Shown here: positions 56,121 to 64,000 of the stretch, one piece after another | Position numbering within the stretch: position 1 is the first letter of the stretch | How the letters are laid out: each line of letters opens with the position of its first letter | DNA from: an uncultured Ectothiorhodospiraceae bacterium | Lineage (GTDB): Bacteria > Pseudomonadota > Gammaproteobacteria > Nitrococcales > Nitrococcaceae | Direction of reading: 5' to 3' | Length of the DNA: 64,000 nucleotides | NCBI GenBank assembly: GCA_913056385.1 | Contig: CAJXND010000001.1 | Coordinates: 101,129 to 165,128 of the forward strand | Translations under genes and position numbers: made by a program | The notes under the pieces: model-generated | Told to the model about the DNA's origin: nothing | What the model saw: the letters and a program-made list of their open reading frames with translations, nothing else | The model's database searches: none

Positions 56121-57818
56121 TTGGCTGTCTCCGCTCACTCCCTGCCGCTGTTCACCCGCATGGCCCTGGCGGCCCGCCGCGCCGGTCTCTGGCCGTTGAT
56201 GATGGCGGTGATTGCGCTGTTCGTCGCGTTGCCGGTCCTGACCGTTCTCGGGCATGTGTTCGTGCCGGCACCGGAGATCTGGTCGCACCTGGCCAGCACC
56301 GTTCTGCCCCGCTATCTGGTGAATACGGCGGGCCTGGCCTTGGGGGTCGGTATTGGCGTGCTGGTCATGGGGGTCGGAACGGCCTGGCTTGTGGTGATGT
56401 GCCGTTTCCCGGGACAGCGCATCTTCGAGTGGGCCCTCCTGTTGCCACTGGCGGTGCCGACTTATGTCATCGCCTACGCCTATACCGATTTCCTGCAGTT
56501 CTCGGGGCCGTTGCAGACGCTGCTCCGGGACACCTTCGGCTGGGGAACGGGCGACTACTGGTTTCCGCCGGTGCGGTCGCTGGGGGGTGCCATCGTGCTG
56601 CTGTCACTGGTGCTGTATCCCTACGTCTATCTGCTCACGCGGGCGGCATTCCTCGAGCAGTCGGTCTGCGTGCTCGAGGTGGGGCGAACCCTCGGTCGGG
56701 GGCCCTGGAAGCTCTTCGGCACCATCGCCGTGCCCCTGGCACGGCCGGCCATCGCCGGTGGTGCGGCGCTGGCGCTCATGGAAACACTCAACGAGTTCGG
56801 TGCGGTGCAGTTCTTTGCCGTGGATACCTTCACCACGGGCATCTATCGAACCTGGTTCGGCCTCGGCGAGCGTACCGCGGCGGCGCAGCTCGCCGGCGTG
56901 CTGCTGCTCTTCGTCCTCGTGCTCCTGCTGCTTGAGCGGGTCTCGCGCGGCAAGGCGCAGTTCTTCCACACCTCCAGTCGCTACCGCGAGCTGCCGCAGT
57001 ATGAGCTCGCCGGGCTGCGTCGCTGGCTCGCGGTGATCGGCTGCGGTCTGCCGGTGGTCCTGGGTTTCCTGATTCCGGCGGTGTTGTTGCTGGAGATGAG
57101 CCTGACGGCCGGCGATCAGCAGTTCGGCTGGTCGTTCCTACCCTATGTGTTCAACAGCATCAGCCTTTCCACCATTGCCGCGCTGGCGGCCGTCGGGCTG
57201 GCGGTGCTGCTCTCCTACGGCGTGCGCCTGGCGCCGTCGCCGCTCACCCAGGCCGCGGTGCGGGTCTCGGCCATGGGGTATGCCATTCCCGGCGCAGTCA
57301 TCGCCGTGGGGATCCTGATCCCGCTGGGCTGGATGGATCAGCAGCTCTACGCGCTGCTCCGTGGCGAGTTCGGCTGGAATGTCGGGCTGCTGCTGACCGG
57401 GACCGGCTTCGCGCTGGTCTACGCCTATCTGGTGCGCTTCCTTGCCGTGTCCTACAACGCGGTGCAGGCCAGTCTGACCAAGGTGACGCCGAGCATGGAT
57501 GCCGCCTCGCGGACGCTGGGCAAGACCGCCGGTGGCACCCTGCGGCGGGTGCATGCGCCGATCATGCGGGGGAGCCTCCTGGGCGCTGGGATCCTGGTGT
57601 TCGTGGATGTGATGAAAGAGCTGCCGGCCACCATCATCCTGCGACCTTTTGATTTCACCACCCTGGCGGTCCGGTCCTACGAGCTGGCCTCCGACGAGCG
57701 CCTCAGTCAGTCGTCGACGGCGTCATTGGCCATCGTGCTCGTGGGTATCGTTCCGGTGATGCTGCTCAGTCGAGCGATGCGTCGATCCCGACCCGGTTAC
57801 AGCGAGCCCGGCGGCTGA
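56121..57818 (+). CDS. fbpB: Fe(III) ABC transporter permease FbpB
   Basis: Two fused permease domains with about twelve helices, 565 residues, of the FbpB/SfuB type. EAA loops: the first near VLEVGRTLGRGPWKLFGTIAVPLARP, the second near DAASRTLGKTAGGTLRRVHAPIMRG. A TTG start at 56121 is favoured because GGGAGAG lies 7 nt upstream; an ATG at 56160 is the alternative. The gene is divergent from hisC and its 3' end meets fbpC, 16 nt away on the other strand. Confidence 0.9.
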   Translation: MAVSAHSLPLFTRMALAARRAGLWPLMMAVIALFVALPVLTVLGHVFVPAPEIWSHLASTVLPRYLVNTAGLALGVGIGVLVMGVGTAWLVVMCRFPGQRIFEWALLLPLAVPTYVIAYAYTDFLQFSGPLQTLLRDTFGWGTGDYWFPPVRSLGGAIVLLSLVLYPYVYLLTRAAFLEQSVCVLEVGRTLGRGPWKLFGTIAVPLARPAIAGGAALALMETLNEFGAVQFFAVDTFTTGIYRTWFGLGERTAAAQLAGVLLLFVLVLLLLERVSRGKAQFFHTSSRYRELPQYELAGLRRWLAVIGCGLPVVLGFLIPAVLLLEMSLTAGDQQFGWSFLPYVFNSISLSTIAALAAVGLAVLLSYGVRLAPSPLTQAAVRVSAMGYAIPGAVIAVGILIPLGWMDQQLYALLRGEFGWNVGLLLTGTGFALVYAYLVRFLAVSYNAVQASLTKVTPSMDAASRTLGKTAGGTLRRVHAPIMRGSLLGAGILVFVDVMKELPATIILRPFDFTTLAVRSYELASDERLSQSSTASLAIVLVGIVPVMLLSRAMRRSRPGYSEPGG

Positions 57819-57834
57819 CCCGCCGCCGGGGTCA

Positions 57835-58974
57835 TCAGATCGGAAAGACGAAGGTCTGGCTGGGGTCCAGATGGATATTGATCGGATCGTCCCGCTCGGG
57901 CAGAAACACGCCGGGCATATGGGCATGCATGTGGAATTCGTCATTGCCCTGATGCACGCACAGGTGGATGAAGCTCGCGCCGCCGAGCAGCCGTGACATC
58001 AGTACATGGCTGCCGCTGTGATCGCGGGGTCCGTCGCGGCTTTCCACCTGGAGGGCCTCCGGTCGGATCAGGACCTGAACGGCTGTTCCGTCGGCCAGAT
58101 GGCTGGCATCCACCGGTCCCACCGGGGTTTCCACCCGGCCGTCGGCCACGATCCCGCGCACCTCGTTGACGTCCCCGAAAAAGCGCACGACGAAGGGATC
58201 CTGCGGGTTGCAGTAGATCTCGGTGGGGTTGCCCTGCTGGACAATCCGCCCGTCACGCATCACGGCGATGCGATCAGCCATGAACAGGGCTTCTTCGGGG
58301 TCATGGGTGACCAGCAGGGTCGCGGTACCGTTGCGCTTGAGCAGATGCAGCGTGTCGTCCCGGATCCGGTCGCGCAGCCGGGCGTCGAGGCCGGAGAACG
58401 GTTCGTCCAGCAGCATGATCCGGGGCGAGGGGGCCAGTGCCCGTGCCAGCGCCACGCGTTGTTGCTGGCCACCCGAGAGTACATGGGGGAAGCTCTCGGC
58501 GAATGGCGCCAGTCCGAGCTGCGCGAGCAGTGCCCGCGAGCGCTGCTCCCGCTCCCGTGCCGATACCTTGGGCAGGCCGAAGCCGACGTTGTCGAGCACG
58601 CTCAGGTGCGGGAAAAGCACTGCATCCTGGAAAACCAGGCCGACATGACGTTGTTCCGGCGGTGTCCACACGCTGGAGCCGGAATCCGACATTAGCTGGT
58701 TGCCGATCCGCACGCGCCCCCGCTGGGGACGCTCCAGACCGGCTGCAAACCGCAGCAGGGTGGTTTTGCCGCAGCCCGAGGGGCCGAGCAGGCAGAGCAG
58801 TTCCTCGGGCTCGACACTCAGATTGATGTCATCGGCCGCCGTGACGGTGTCGAAGTCGTGACTGATTTCCTCCAGCTGCAGCGCCTCGCCGGCCGGGGCC
58901 GGGCATGGCGCCTGTACAGCGGCGACGCCGCCGGCGGGAAACCGCGAAACCAGGCTCTGTTGCTCTGCGCTCAT
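57835..58974 (-). CDS. fbpC: Fe(III) ABC transporter ATPase FbpC
   Basis: 379 residues. Walker A GPSGCGKTT (about 65-73), signature LSGGQQQRVALARALA, Walker B IMLLDEPFSGLDARL, H-loop VTHDPEEALFMADRIAV, and a C-terminal TOBE-like domain from about residue 285. It belongs to the FbpC/PotA/MalK group. It is divergent from fbpA; a Fur-like box lies in its promoter region. Confidence 0.9.
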   Translation of the reverse strand: MSAEQQSLVSRFPAGGVAAVQAPCPAPAGEALQLEEISHDFDTVTAADDINLSVEPEELLCLLGPSGCGKTTLLRFAAGLERPQRGRVRIGNQLMSDSGSSVWTPPEQRHVGLVFQDAVLFPHLSVLDNVGFGLPKVSAREREQRSRALLAQLGLAPFAESFPHVLSGGQQQRVALARALAPSPRIMLLDEPFSGLDARLRDRIRDDTLHLLKRNGTATLLVTHDPEEALFMADRIAVMRDGRIVQQGNPTEIYCNPQDPFVVRFFGDVNEVRGIVADGRVETPVGPVDASHLADGTAVQVLIRPEALQVESRDGPRDHSGSHVLMSRLLGGASFIHLCVHQGNDEFHMHAHMPGVFLPERDDPINIHLDPSQTFVFPI

Positions 58975-59005
58975 GAGCGTGAGTTTCCGTCATTGGGCGG
59001 CGTTT

Positions 59006-59024
59006 TTGCAAGCGATTCTCATTG
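59006..59024. promoter_or_regulatory. Possible Fur box, fbpC side
   Basis: TTGCAAGCGATTCTCATTG resembles degenerate 19-bp Fur operators (GATTCTCATT half-site well kept). It lies in the fbpC-fbpA gap about 32 nt upstream of fbpC. Confidence 0.45.
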
Positions 59025-59028
59025 GCGC

Positions 59029-59057
59029 TTGACGCCGGCCGGCCGGTTCGGTTGAAT
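59029..59057 (+). promoter_or_regulatory. Putative promoter of fbpA
   Basis: TTGACG (59029-59034), 17-nt spacer, TTGAAT (59052-59057). Transcription would start near 59064, just before the Fur-like palindrome. Confidence 0.5.
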
Positions 59058-59065
59058 ACGCTCAA

Positions 59066-59084
59066 GATGCGAATGGTTCGCATC
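59066..59084. promoter_or_regulatory. Fur-like operator of fbpA
   Basis: GATGCGAATGGTTCGCATC is a perfect 8-3-8 inverted repeat of 19 bp, the length and layout of a Fur box. It sits at the predicted start of fbpA transcription, where Fur would block transcription when iron is plentiful. Confidence 0.7.
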
Positions 59085-59119
59085 CGCATTTAAATTGGTG
59101 GAATTTCAAGGAGACGATC

Positions 59120-60145
59120 ATGGCGAAGATGACCCGCGGGACGGCAGTGCTGCTGGGGGTGGGCCTGGCCGCCGGGGCCGGCGTGGCCGGTGCGCAGACG
59201 CTGAACCTCTATACCGCCCGTCACTACGATTCCGACGAGCAGTTGTACAGCGCCTTCGAGGATCGCACGGGCGTGGAGGTGAATGTCCTCCAGGGCGATT
59301 CGGATCAGCTGATCGAGCGCATCGAGCGTGAAGGCGAGGCGAGTCCTGCGGATGTCTTCATGACCGTCGATGCCGCCCGCCTGCGACGGGCCGAGGAGGC
59401 GGACATACTGGCGCCGGTGGAATCCGAGGTGCTGGTGGAGCGTATTCCCTCGGAGCTGCGGCATCCCGATGATCTCTGGTTCGGACTGAGCGAGCGGGTT
59501 CGGATCGTCTACTACGACACCGAGGTCTATGACGAGCCGCCGCTGGAGCGCTACGAGGAACTCGCCGATCCGCGCTTCGAGGGCGAGATCTGCATCCGCT
59601 CCTCCAATAATGACTACAACCAGTCGCTGGTTGCCTCCCTGATCGAGGCCAACGGCGTCGAAGCCACCGAGCAATGGGCCGAAGGGCTGGTCGACAACAT
59701 GGCTCGCACGCCGCAGGGCGGCGACACGGATCAGATCCGTGCCGTGGCAGCCGGCGAGTGCAGCATTGGCGTGGGCAACCACTACTACTGGGTCCGCCTG
59801 GCGCTGTCGGATGACCCGGCGGATCAGGCCGTCGCCGACCGCGTGGGCATGATCTTCCCCAACCAGGATGGTCGGGGTACCCACCGCAACATCGGTGGTG
59901 CCGCCATGGTGGCCGGTGCGCCGCATCCCGAGGCGGCCCGCGAGTTCCTCGAGTTCCTGGTCTCGGACGAGGCCCAGAAACTGTTCTCCGCCGGTAACAA
60001 TGAATTCCCGGCAGTCGAGGGCGTTGATCCCGTCGCGGTGCTGGAACCCTATGTGGACTACACGCTGGATGATCTCAACGTCGCCGTTCTCGGTGAGAAC
60101 AACGCCGAGGCCGTGCGCCTGATGGATCGGGCGGGCTGGCGTTAA
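59120..60145 (+). CDS. fbpA: Periplasmic Fe(III)-binding protein FbpA
   Basis: Receptor for ferric iron, 341 residues. Signal peptide (GTAVLLGVGLAAGAGVAGA) then mature QTLNLYTARHYDSDEQLY. The iron-binding tyrosine pair is Tyr222-Tyr223 in GVGNHYYWVRLAL; SSNNDYNQSLVASLIEANG and RGTHRNIGGAAMV are also family sequence. AAGGAG precedes the ATG. It faces away from fbpC, with a Fur-like operator in the gap. Confidence 0.94.
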   Translation: MAKMTRGTAVLLGVGLAAGAGVAGAQTLNLYTARHYDSDEQLYSAFEDRTGVEVNVLQGDSDQLIERIEREGEASPADVFMTVDAARLRRAEEADILAPVESEVLVERIPSELRHPDDLWFGLSERVRIVYYDTEVYDEPPLERYEELADPRFEGEICIRSSNNDYNQSLVASLIEANGVEATEQWAEGLVDNMARTPQGGDTDQIRAVAAGECSIGVGNHYYWVRLALSDDPADQAVADRVGMIFPNQDGRGTHRNIGGAAMVAGAPHPEAAREFLEFLVSDEAQKLFSAGNNEFPAVEGVDPVAVLEPYVDYTLDDLNVAVLGENNAEAVRLMDRAGWR

Positions 60146-60175
60146 TTCGCAAGACTTTCCTCCCTTGGATTGATT

Positions 60176-60211
60176 GGCCGCGGTCGGGTGCGAACCCCGC
60201 CGCGGCCTTTT
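60176..60211 (+). terminator. Intrinsic terminator after fbpA
   Basis: GGCCGCGG pairs with CCGCGGCC, with an inner GGGT/ACCC extension, and is followed by TTTT. It lies 31 nt after the fbpA stop. Confidence 0.75.
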
Positions 60212-60250
60212 CTGTCCCAGAGCCATGGATGTGGCGAAAGGGAGAGCGAG

Positions 60251-61063
60251 ATGACGATACCGGTCCTGATTGTCCTCGGCGTACTGGCCGCCATCGTCGT
60301 TGCCTCCTTCCGGGTGTTCCGGGAATACGAGCGGGCGGTGGTCTTCCTGCTCGGACGCTTCTGGAAGGTGAAGGGGCCCGGCCTGCGCCTGGTCATTCCC
60401 GTCATTCAGCAGGCCGTTAAGGTCGATCTGCGGCTGATTACCCTGGATGTGCCCTCCCAGGACGTGATCTCGAAGGACAATGTCACCGTCAAGGTCAACG
60501 CGGTGCTCTATTTCCGGGTCATGGATCCAGAGCGCGCGGTCATCCATGTCGAGGATTACTACGCAGCGACCAGCCAGCTGGCCCAGACGACGCTGCGCTC
60601 GGTTCTGGGCAAGCATGATCTCGACGAGATGCTCTCCGAACGCGACCGGCTCAACGCCGATATTCAGGAAATCCTCGATACCCAGACCGATGCCTGGGGC
60701 ATCAAGGTGGCCAATGTCGAGATCAAGCATGTCGACCTTGATGAGTCGATGATTCGGGCCATTGCCCGCCAGGCCGAGGCGGAGCGTAACCGCCGTGCCA
60801 AGGTCATCCACGCGGAGGGTGAGTATCAGGCGTCCCAGCAGCTTCTCCAGGCGGCCAACGTCCTCGCCGAGAACCCCCAGGCCATCCAGCTGCGTTATCT
60901 GCAGACCCTGAGTGACATTTCCATTGACAACGCCTCGACCATTGTCTTTCCTGTTCCGATGGACATGCTCAAGGCACTGGGCCCCGGCGCGCTGCAGACT
61001 GGCGGTGCACCGCTCAGTCCGGCTGGCCATGCCCCGTCGGGATCCCCGTCGGATGACGCCTGA
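60251..61063 (+). CDS. Slipin (stomatin/SPFH membrane protein)
   Basis: 270 residues: one N-terminal membrane helix ([19 protein letters not shown]) and an SPFH domain ([38 protein letters not shown]), then a helical part ([24 protein letters not shown]). Function in bacteria is scaffold-like and poorly known; a NfeD partner usually lies alongside but is not visible here. GGGAGAG precedes the ATG at 60251. The gene's last 11 nt overlap xerD. Confidence 0.88.
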   Translation: MTIPVLIVLGVLAAIVVASFRVFREYERAVVFLLGRFWKVKGPGLRLVIPVIQQAVKVDLRLITLDVPSQDVISKDNVTVKVNAVLYFRVMDPERAVIHVEDYYAATSQLAQTTLRSVLGKHDLDEMLSERDRLNADIQEILDTQTDAWGIKVANVEIKHVDLDESMIRAIARQAEAERNRRAKVIHAEGEYQASQQLLQAANVLAENPQAIQLRYLQTLSDISIDNASTIVFPVPMDMLKALGPGALQTGGAPLSPAGHAPSGSPSDDA

Positions 61064-61970
61064 CCCGCCCCTGCGCGATGCCGAACAGGACGTTATTACG
61101 GCGTTCCTTGATGCCCTGTGGATGGAGCGGGGGCTGGCCGATAATACGCTGAGCGCCTATGGCAGTGACCTGCGGGGGTTCGCCCGTTGGTTGGCGAGCC
61201 ATAGTGGCGCCGCGCTGTTGGCTGCGGATCGTGCCGATGTGATGGCCTATCTCGCGGCTCGCGTCTCGCAGGGGAATAGCCGGCGCAGCAGTGCCCGGCT
61301 GCTGTCGAGTCTGCGTCGCTTTTATCACTACCAGCTCCGCCAGGGCGCCGTCTCCATCGACCCCACTGCCCGTGTGGAATCGCCCAAACCCGATCGACCC
61401 TTGCCGGACGCTCTAACGGAGGCCGAGGTTGAGCGGCTGCTGAATGCGCCGGATACCGATTCGCTGATCGGACAGCGGGACCGCTGCATGCTCGAGGTGC
61501 TCTATGCCACCGGCCTGCGGGTCTCGGAGTTGGTGGGGCTGCGCATGGACCAGGTCAATCGCCACCAGGGCGTGGTGCGGGTGACCGGCAAGGGCGGCAA
61601 GGAGCGACTGGTGCCCCTCGGGGAATCGGCGCTGGATGCGTTGTCGGATTATCTGAACACCGTGCGGCCGCATCTGGCCCGTGGGGCATCGGACGCGGCC
61701 GTCTTTACCACCCGTCGCGGCGTCCGCATGACACGCCAGGCATTCTGGTACCGGATCCGCGACCATGCCCGGACGGCGGATATCACCAAACCCCTCTCAC
61801 CGCATACGCTGCGGCATTCATTTGCCACGCATCTGCTCAATCACGGGGCGGATCTCCGTGTCGTGCAGTTGCTGCTCGGCCACACCGACCTGTCGACCAC
61901 CCAGGTCTACACCCACGTGGCGAGGGCAAGGCTGCAGGCCCTGCACGCCGAGCATCACCCGAGGGGGTGA
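61053..61970 (+). CDS. xerD: Site-specific tyrosine recombinase XerD
   Basis: Resolves chromosome dimers at dif with XerC and FtsK. 305 residues. Catalytic residues: Arg156 (ATGLRVSEL), a Lys in GKGGKERLV, His251-x2-Arg254 (SPHTLRHSF), His277 (LLGHTDLS) and Tyr286 (TQVYTHV). The ATG at 61053, within slipin, gives a length close to E. coli XerD (298). The stop abuts the fdxA stop. Confidence 0.93.
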   Translation: MTPDPPLRDAEQDVITAFLDALWMERGLADNTLSAYGSDLRGFARWLASHSGAALLAADRADVMAYLAARVSQGNSRRSSARLLSSLRRFYHYQLRQGAVSIDPTARVESPKPDRPLPDALTEAEVERLLNAPDTDSLIGQRDRCMLEVLYATGLRVSELVGLRMDQVNRHQGVVRVTGKGGKERLVPLGESALDALSDYLNTVRPHLARGASDAAVFTTRRGVRMTRQAFWYRIRDHARTADITKPLSPHTLRHSFATHLLNHGADLRVVQLLLGHTDLSTTQVYTHVARARLQALHAEHHPRG

Positions 61971-62294
61971 TCAGCGCTCCAGGTGCTGCAGCTTGTCCGG
62001 CTTGCCATCCCACTCCTCGGCATCCGCCGGCGGATCCTTCATTTCGGTGATCACCGGCCACTTCTGCGCCAGCTCGGCATTGAGTTCCAGGAAGTGCTCC
62101 ATCTCCCGGGGCAGGTCATCCTCGGAGTAGATTGCCTCTGCCGGGCATTCGGGCTCGCACAGCGTGCAGTCGATGCACTCATCGGGATCGATGGCGAGGA
62201 AGTTGGGCCCCTCGTGGAAGCAGTCCACGGGACAGACTTCGACGCAGTCGGTGTACTTGCATTTGATGCAGTTTTCAGTGACGACGTAGGTCAT
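61971..62294 (-). CDS. fdxA: Ferredoxin FdxA (7Fe-8S)
   Basis: 107-residue ferredoxin. [18 protein letters not shown] and [17 protein letters not shown] give the cysteine pattern of the 3Fe-4S plus 4Fe-4S (FdxA) type, followed by the usual C-terminal extension ([15 protein letters not shown]). CGGAGTC precedes the ATG. It lies 105 nt downstream of mutS; that gap contains a long inverted repeat. Electron donor and acceptor are unknown. Confidence 0.94.
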   Translation of the reverse strand: MTYVVTENCIKCKYTDCVEVCPVDCFHEGPNFLAIDPDECIDCTLCEPECPAEAIYSEDDLPREMEHFLELNAELAQKWPVITEMKDPPADAEEWDGKPDKLQHLER

Positions 62295-62314
62295 CGTTGA
62301 CTCCGGTAATCGTC

Positions 62315-62361
62315 GGTTGATTGGGCGCAGAGCCTAGGCCTGCGACGTGCGCTCATCAACC
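62315..62361. repeat. 47-nt nested inverted repeat between mutS and fdxA
   Basis: Outer arms GGTTGAT (62315-62321) and ATCAACC (62355-62361) are complementary. Inner arms CGCAG (62326-62330) and CTGCG (62340-62344) close a loop that is itself a GCCTAGGC palindrome. There is no T-run, so it is not a plain terminator. It lies 20 nt before the fdxA start codon and could shape its 5' UTR. Confidence 0.5.
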
Positions 62362-62399
62362 TACGGTTGCTGTGGTTTGGGGGCCGGCGTGGTGTTGCT

Positions 62400-64000
62400 T
62401 CACTCGAACAGACGTCGCAGTTCGTAGACAAGCGCGTGGGCCTGCCGTGGCGTGAGGTCATCCGGGTCGATGCCGGCAATGCGCGTCATGATGGCCTCCG
62501 CCGTCGGGTTCTCTGCGGCGGGTGGGGGAGCAGGCTCGGGCGTGGATACCGGTGCGCCGAAGAGCGACAGCTGCGGGGCCGCGGGCTCGCTGGCCTCGAG
62601 CCGGGCGAGCTTGGCCCGGGCGGTATCCAATACCGGCGCCGGCACACCGGCCAGGGCCGCGACCTGCAGACCATAGCTCTGGCTGGCCGGGCCATTGCGC
62701 ACGCTGTGCAGGAAGACGATTCGCTCGCCATGCTCGACCGCCTCGAGGTGGACGTTGCTCGCGGCCGGGTACTGCTCGGGCAGTGCGGTCATCTCGAAAT
62801 AATGGGTGGCGAAGAGCGTGAAGGCGCCGATCCGCTCGCAGAGTGCCTCGGCCGTGGCCCAGGCGAGGGCGAGGCCATCGAAGGTGCTCGTTCCCCGGCC
62901 GATTTCGTCCAGCAGCACCAGGCTTTCCCGGGTGGCGTTGTGGAGGATGTTGGCGGTCTCCGTCATTTCCACCATGAACGTGGACCGTCCGCCGGCCAGA
63001 TCATCGGAGGCGCCGATGCGGGTGAATATACGGTCGACCGGTCCGAAGCGGGCGGCAGCGGCCGGAACGAAGCTGCCGATGTGCGCCATAAGCGTGAGCA
63101 GGGCGATCTGGCGCATGTAGGTGGACTTGCCGCCCATGTTCGGCCCGGTGATCACCAGCATCCGGCGCTGGTCATCAAGATGGATGTCATTGGGGATGAA
63201 GGGGCTCTCGATGCTGCGCTCCACCACCGGATGGCGGCCGGCGGTGATCTCGATACCGGGCGTGCTGTCGAGTATCGGGCGGGTATAGTCCAGTGCCTCG
63301 GCGCGCTCGGCGAGGGCGCCGAGTGCATCCAGTTCGGCGAGCGCCCGGGCCAGGTCGAGAATCCGGTCGAGCCGCTCGCGCAGCCATTCGACCAGCGCTT
63401 CATACAGGGCCTTTTCACGCGCCAGCGCGCGCTCCCGGGCGGAGAGCACCTTGTCCTCGAATGTCTTCAGTTCCGGGGTGATGTAGCGTTCCGCACCTTT
63501 CAGGGTCTGGCGGCGGATATAGCGCGCCGGCGCCTGCTCGCTCTGTCCGCGGCTGATCTCGATGTAGTAGCCGTGAACGCGGTTGTAGCTCACCTTCAGA
63601 CTGGACAGCCCGGTCGCCTCGCGCTCGCGGGCCTCAAGATCGGTCAGAAAGCCGTCGGCGTTACGCGACAGGGCGCGGAGTTCATCCAGTTCGGCATCGT
63701 GGCCGTCGGCGATGACACCGCCGTCGCGGACCACCACGGGTGGCTGCTCGATAATGGCGCCCTGCAGGGTCTCCGACAGTTCCGGTCGTGGTGCGGCGTG
63801 ATCGGCCAGTGCCGAGAGCCGATGGTCGCTGAATCCGGCGAGGGCCTGCTCGAGGGCCGGCAGGGCAGCCAGCGTGTCGCGCAGACCGGCAAGATCCCGC
63901 GGTCGGGCCGATCCCATACCGATCCGCGCGGCAATCCGCTCGACATCCGCGCAGCCACGCAGGACCTCGCGCAGGGTCGTGCTGCCCCGGTCGAGGAGCG
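62400..64000 (-). CDS. mutS: DNA mismatch repair protein MutS (partial; start beyond right edge)
   Basis: C-terminal 533 residues of MutS, open to the window end. Present: the lever and clamp region ([21 protein letters not shown]), the ATPase with Walker [21 protein letters not shown], the [22 protein letters not shown] signature, Walker [18 protein letters not shown] and H-loop ATHY. The C-terminal tail includes a Pro/Ala-rich stretch ([14 protein letters not shown]) before the final helix pair. fdxA follows downstream on the same strand. Confidence 0.95.
   Translation of the reverse strand, partial: LLDRGSTTLREVLRGCADVERIAARIGMGSARPRDLAGLRDTLAALPALEQALAGFSDHRLSALADHAAPRPELSETLQGAIIEQPPVVVRDGGVIADGHDAELDELRALSRNADGFLTDLEAREREATGLSSLKVSYNRVHGYYIEISRGQSEQAPARYIRRQTLKGAERYITPELKTFEDKVLSARERALAREKALYEALVEWLRERLDRILDLARALAELDALGALAERAEALDYTRPILDSTPGIEITAGRHPVVERSIESPFIPNDIHLDDQRRMLVITGPNMGGKSTYMRQIALLTLMAHIGSFVPAAAARFGPVDRIFTRIGASDDLAGGRSTFMVEMTETANILHNATRESLVLLDEIGRGTSTFDGLALAWATAEALCERIGAFTLFATHYFEMTALPEQYPAASNVHLEAVEHGERIVFLHSVRNGPASQSYGLQVAALAGVPAPVLDTARAKLARLEASEPAAPQLSLFGAPVSTPEPAPPPAAENPTAEAIMTRIAGIDPDDLTPRQAHALVYELRRLFE

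Overview
The window is gene-dense, GC-rich DNA (about 65% G+C by eye) whose gene content points to a gammaproteobacterium. FtsK, LolA, HflD, GlcB, SthA, a RelA-type synthetase and a ClpS/ClpA/IF-1/Aat/Bpt block all fit that group. A compact halophilic or alkaliphilic member of the Ectothiorhodospiraceae (Spiribacter-like) is my best guess. That is an inference from gene order, short spacers and many overlapping genes, not a search result. I see no prophage, insertion sequence, CRISPR array, rRNA or tRNA. No gene-free stretch exceeds 300 bases; the longest (about 230 bases, before leuA) holds a leucine-rich leader peptide.

Layout. 1-7.0 kb (minus): an ABC exporter, tmcA and a double-length uvrA fusion that runs off the left edge. 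7.1-9.0 kb: leader peptide and leuA. 8.9-18.4 kb (minus): lexA-imuA-imuB-(EamA transporter)-dnaE2, the SOS mutagenesis cassette, followed by an OmpA-like protein and recQ. 18.4-25.3 kb (plus): relA, a secreted nuclease and a four-gene basic-amino-acid ABC transporter. 25.3-33.6 kb: a GNAT enzyme, a small periplasmic protein, a DUF2721 protein, a diguanylate cyclase and ppx on plus or minus strand, meeting ppk head to tail; then a thioesterase and sthA. 33.7-38.8 kb: glcB and acnA converge on a bidirectional terminator. 38.9-46.3 kb: hflD-mnmA, then clpS-clpA facing infA, bpt, aat and a DUF482 gene. 46.4-52.9 kb (plus): ftsK, lolA, rarA, crcB, serS and a GNAT-like gene. 52.9-60.1 kb: yhhQ, a MATE exporter, hisC and a split Fe(III) transporter (fbpB, fbpC, fbpA) with Fur-like boxes. 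60.2-64.0 kb: slipin, xerD, fdxA and the 3' part of mutS.

How the genes work together. DNA maintenance is unusually well represented (UvrA fusion, RecQ, LexA, ImuA, ImuB, DnaE2, RarA, FtsK, XerD, MutS). A second theme is the N-degron pathway: the two aminoacyl-transferases that make destabilising N-termini lie beside the adaptor and unfoldase that read them. A third is stress and phosphate signalling (RelA, secreted nuclease, diguanylate cyclase, Ppx, Ppk).

The most unexpected signal is regulatory. Eight genes that head transcription units lack a Shine-Dalgarno sequence and carry a TANNNT hexamer 6-8 nt before the start codon, the arrangement expected of leaderless mRNAs.
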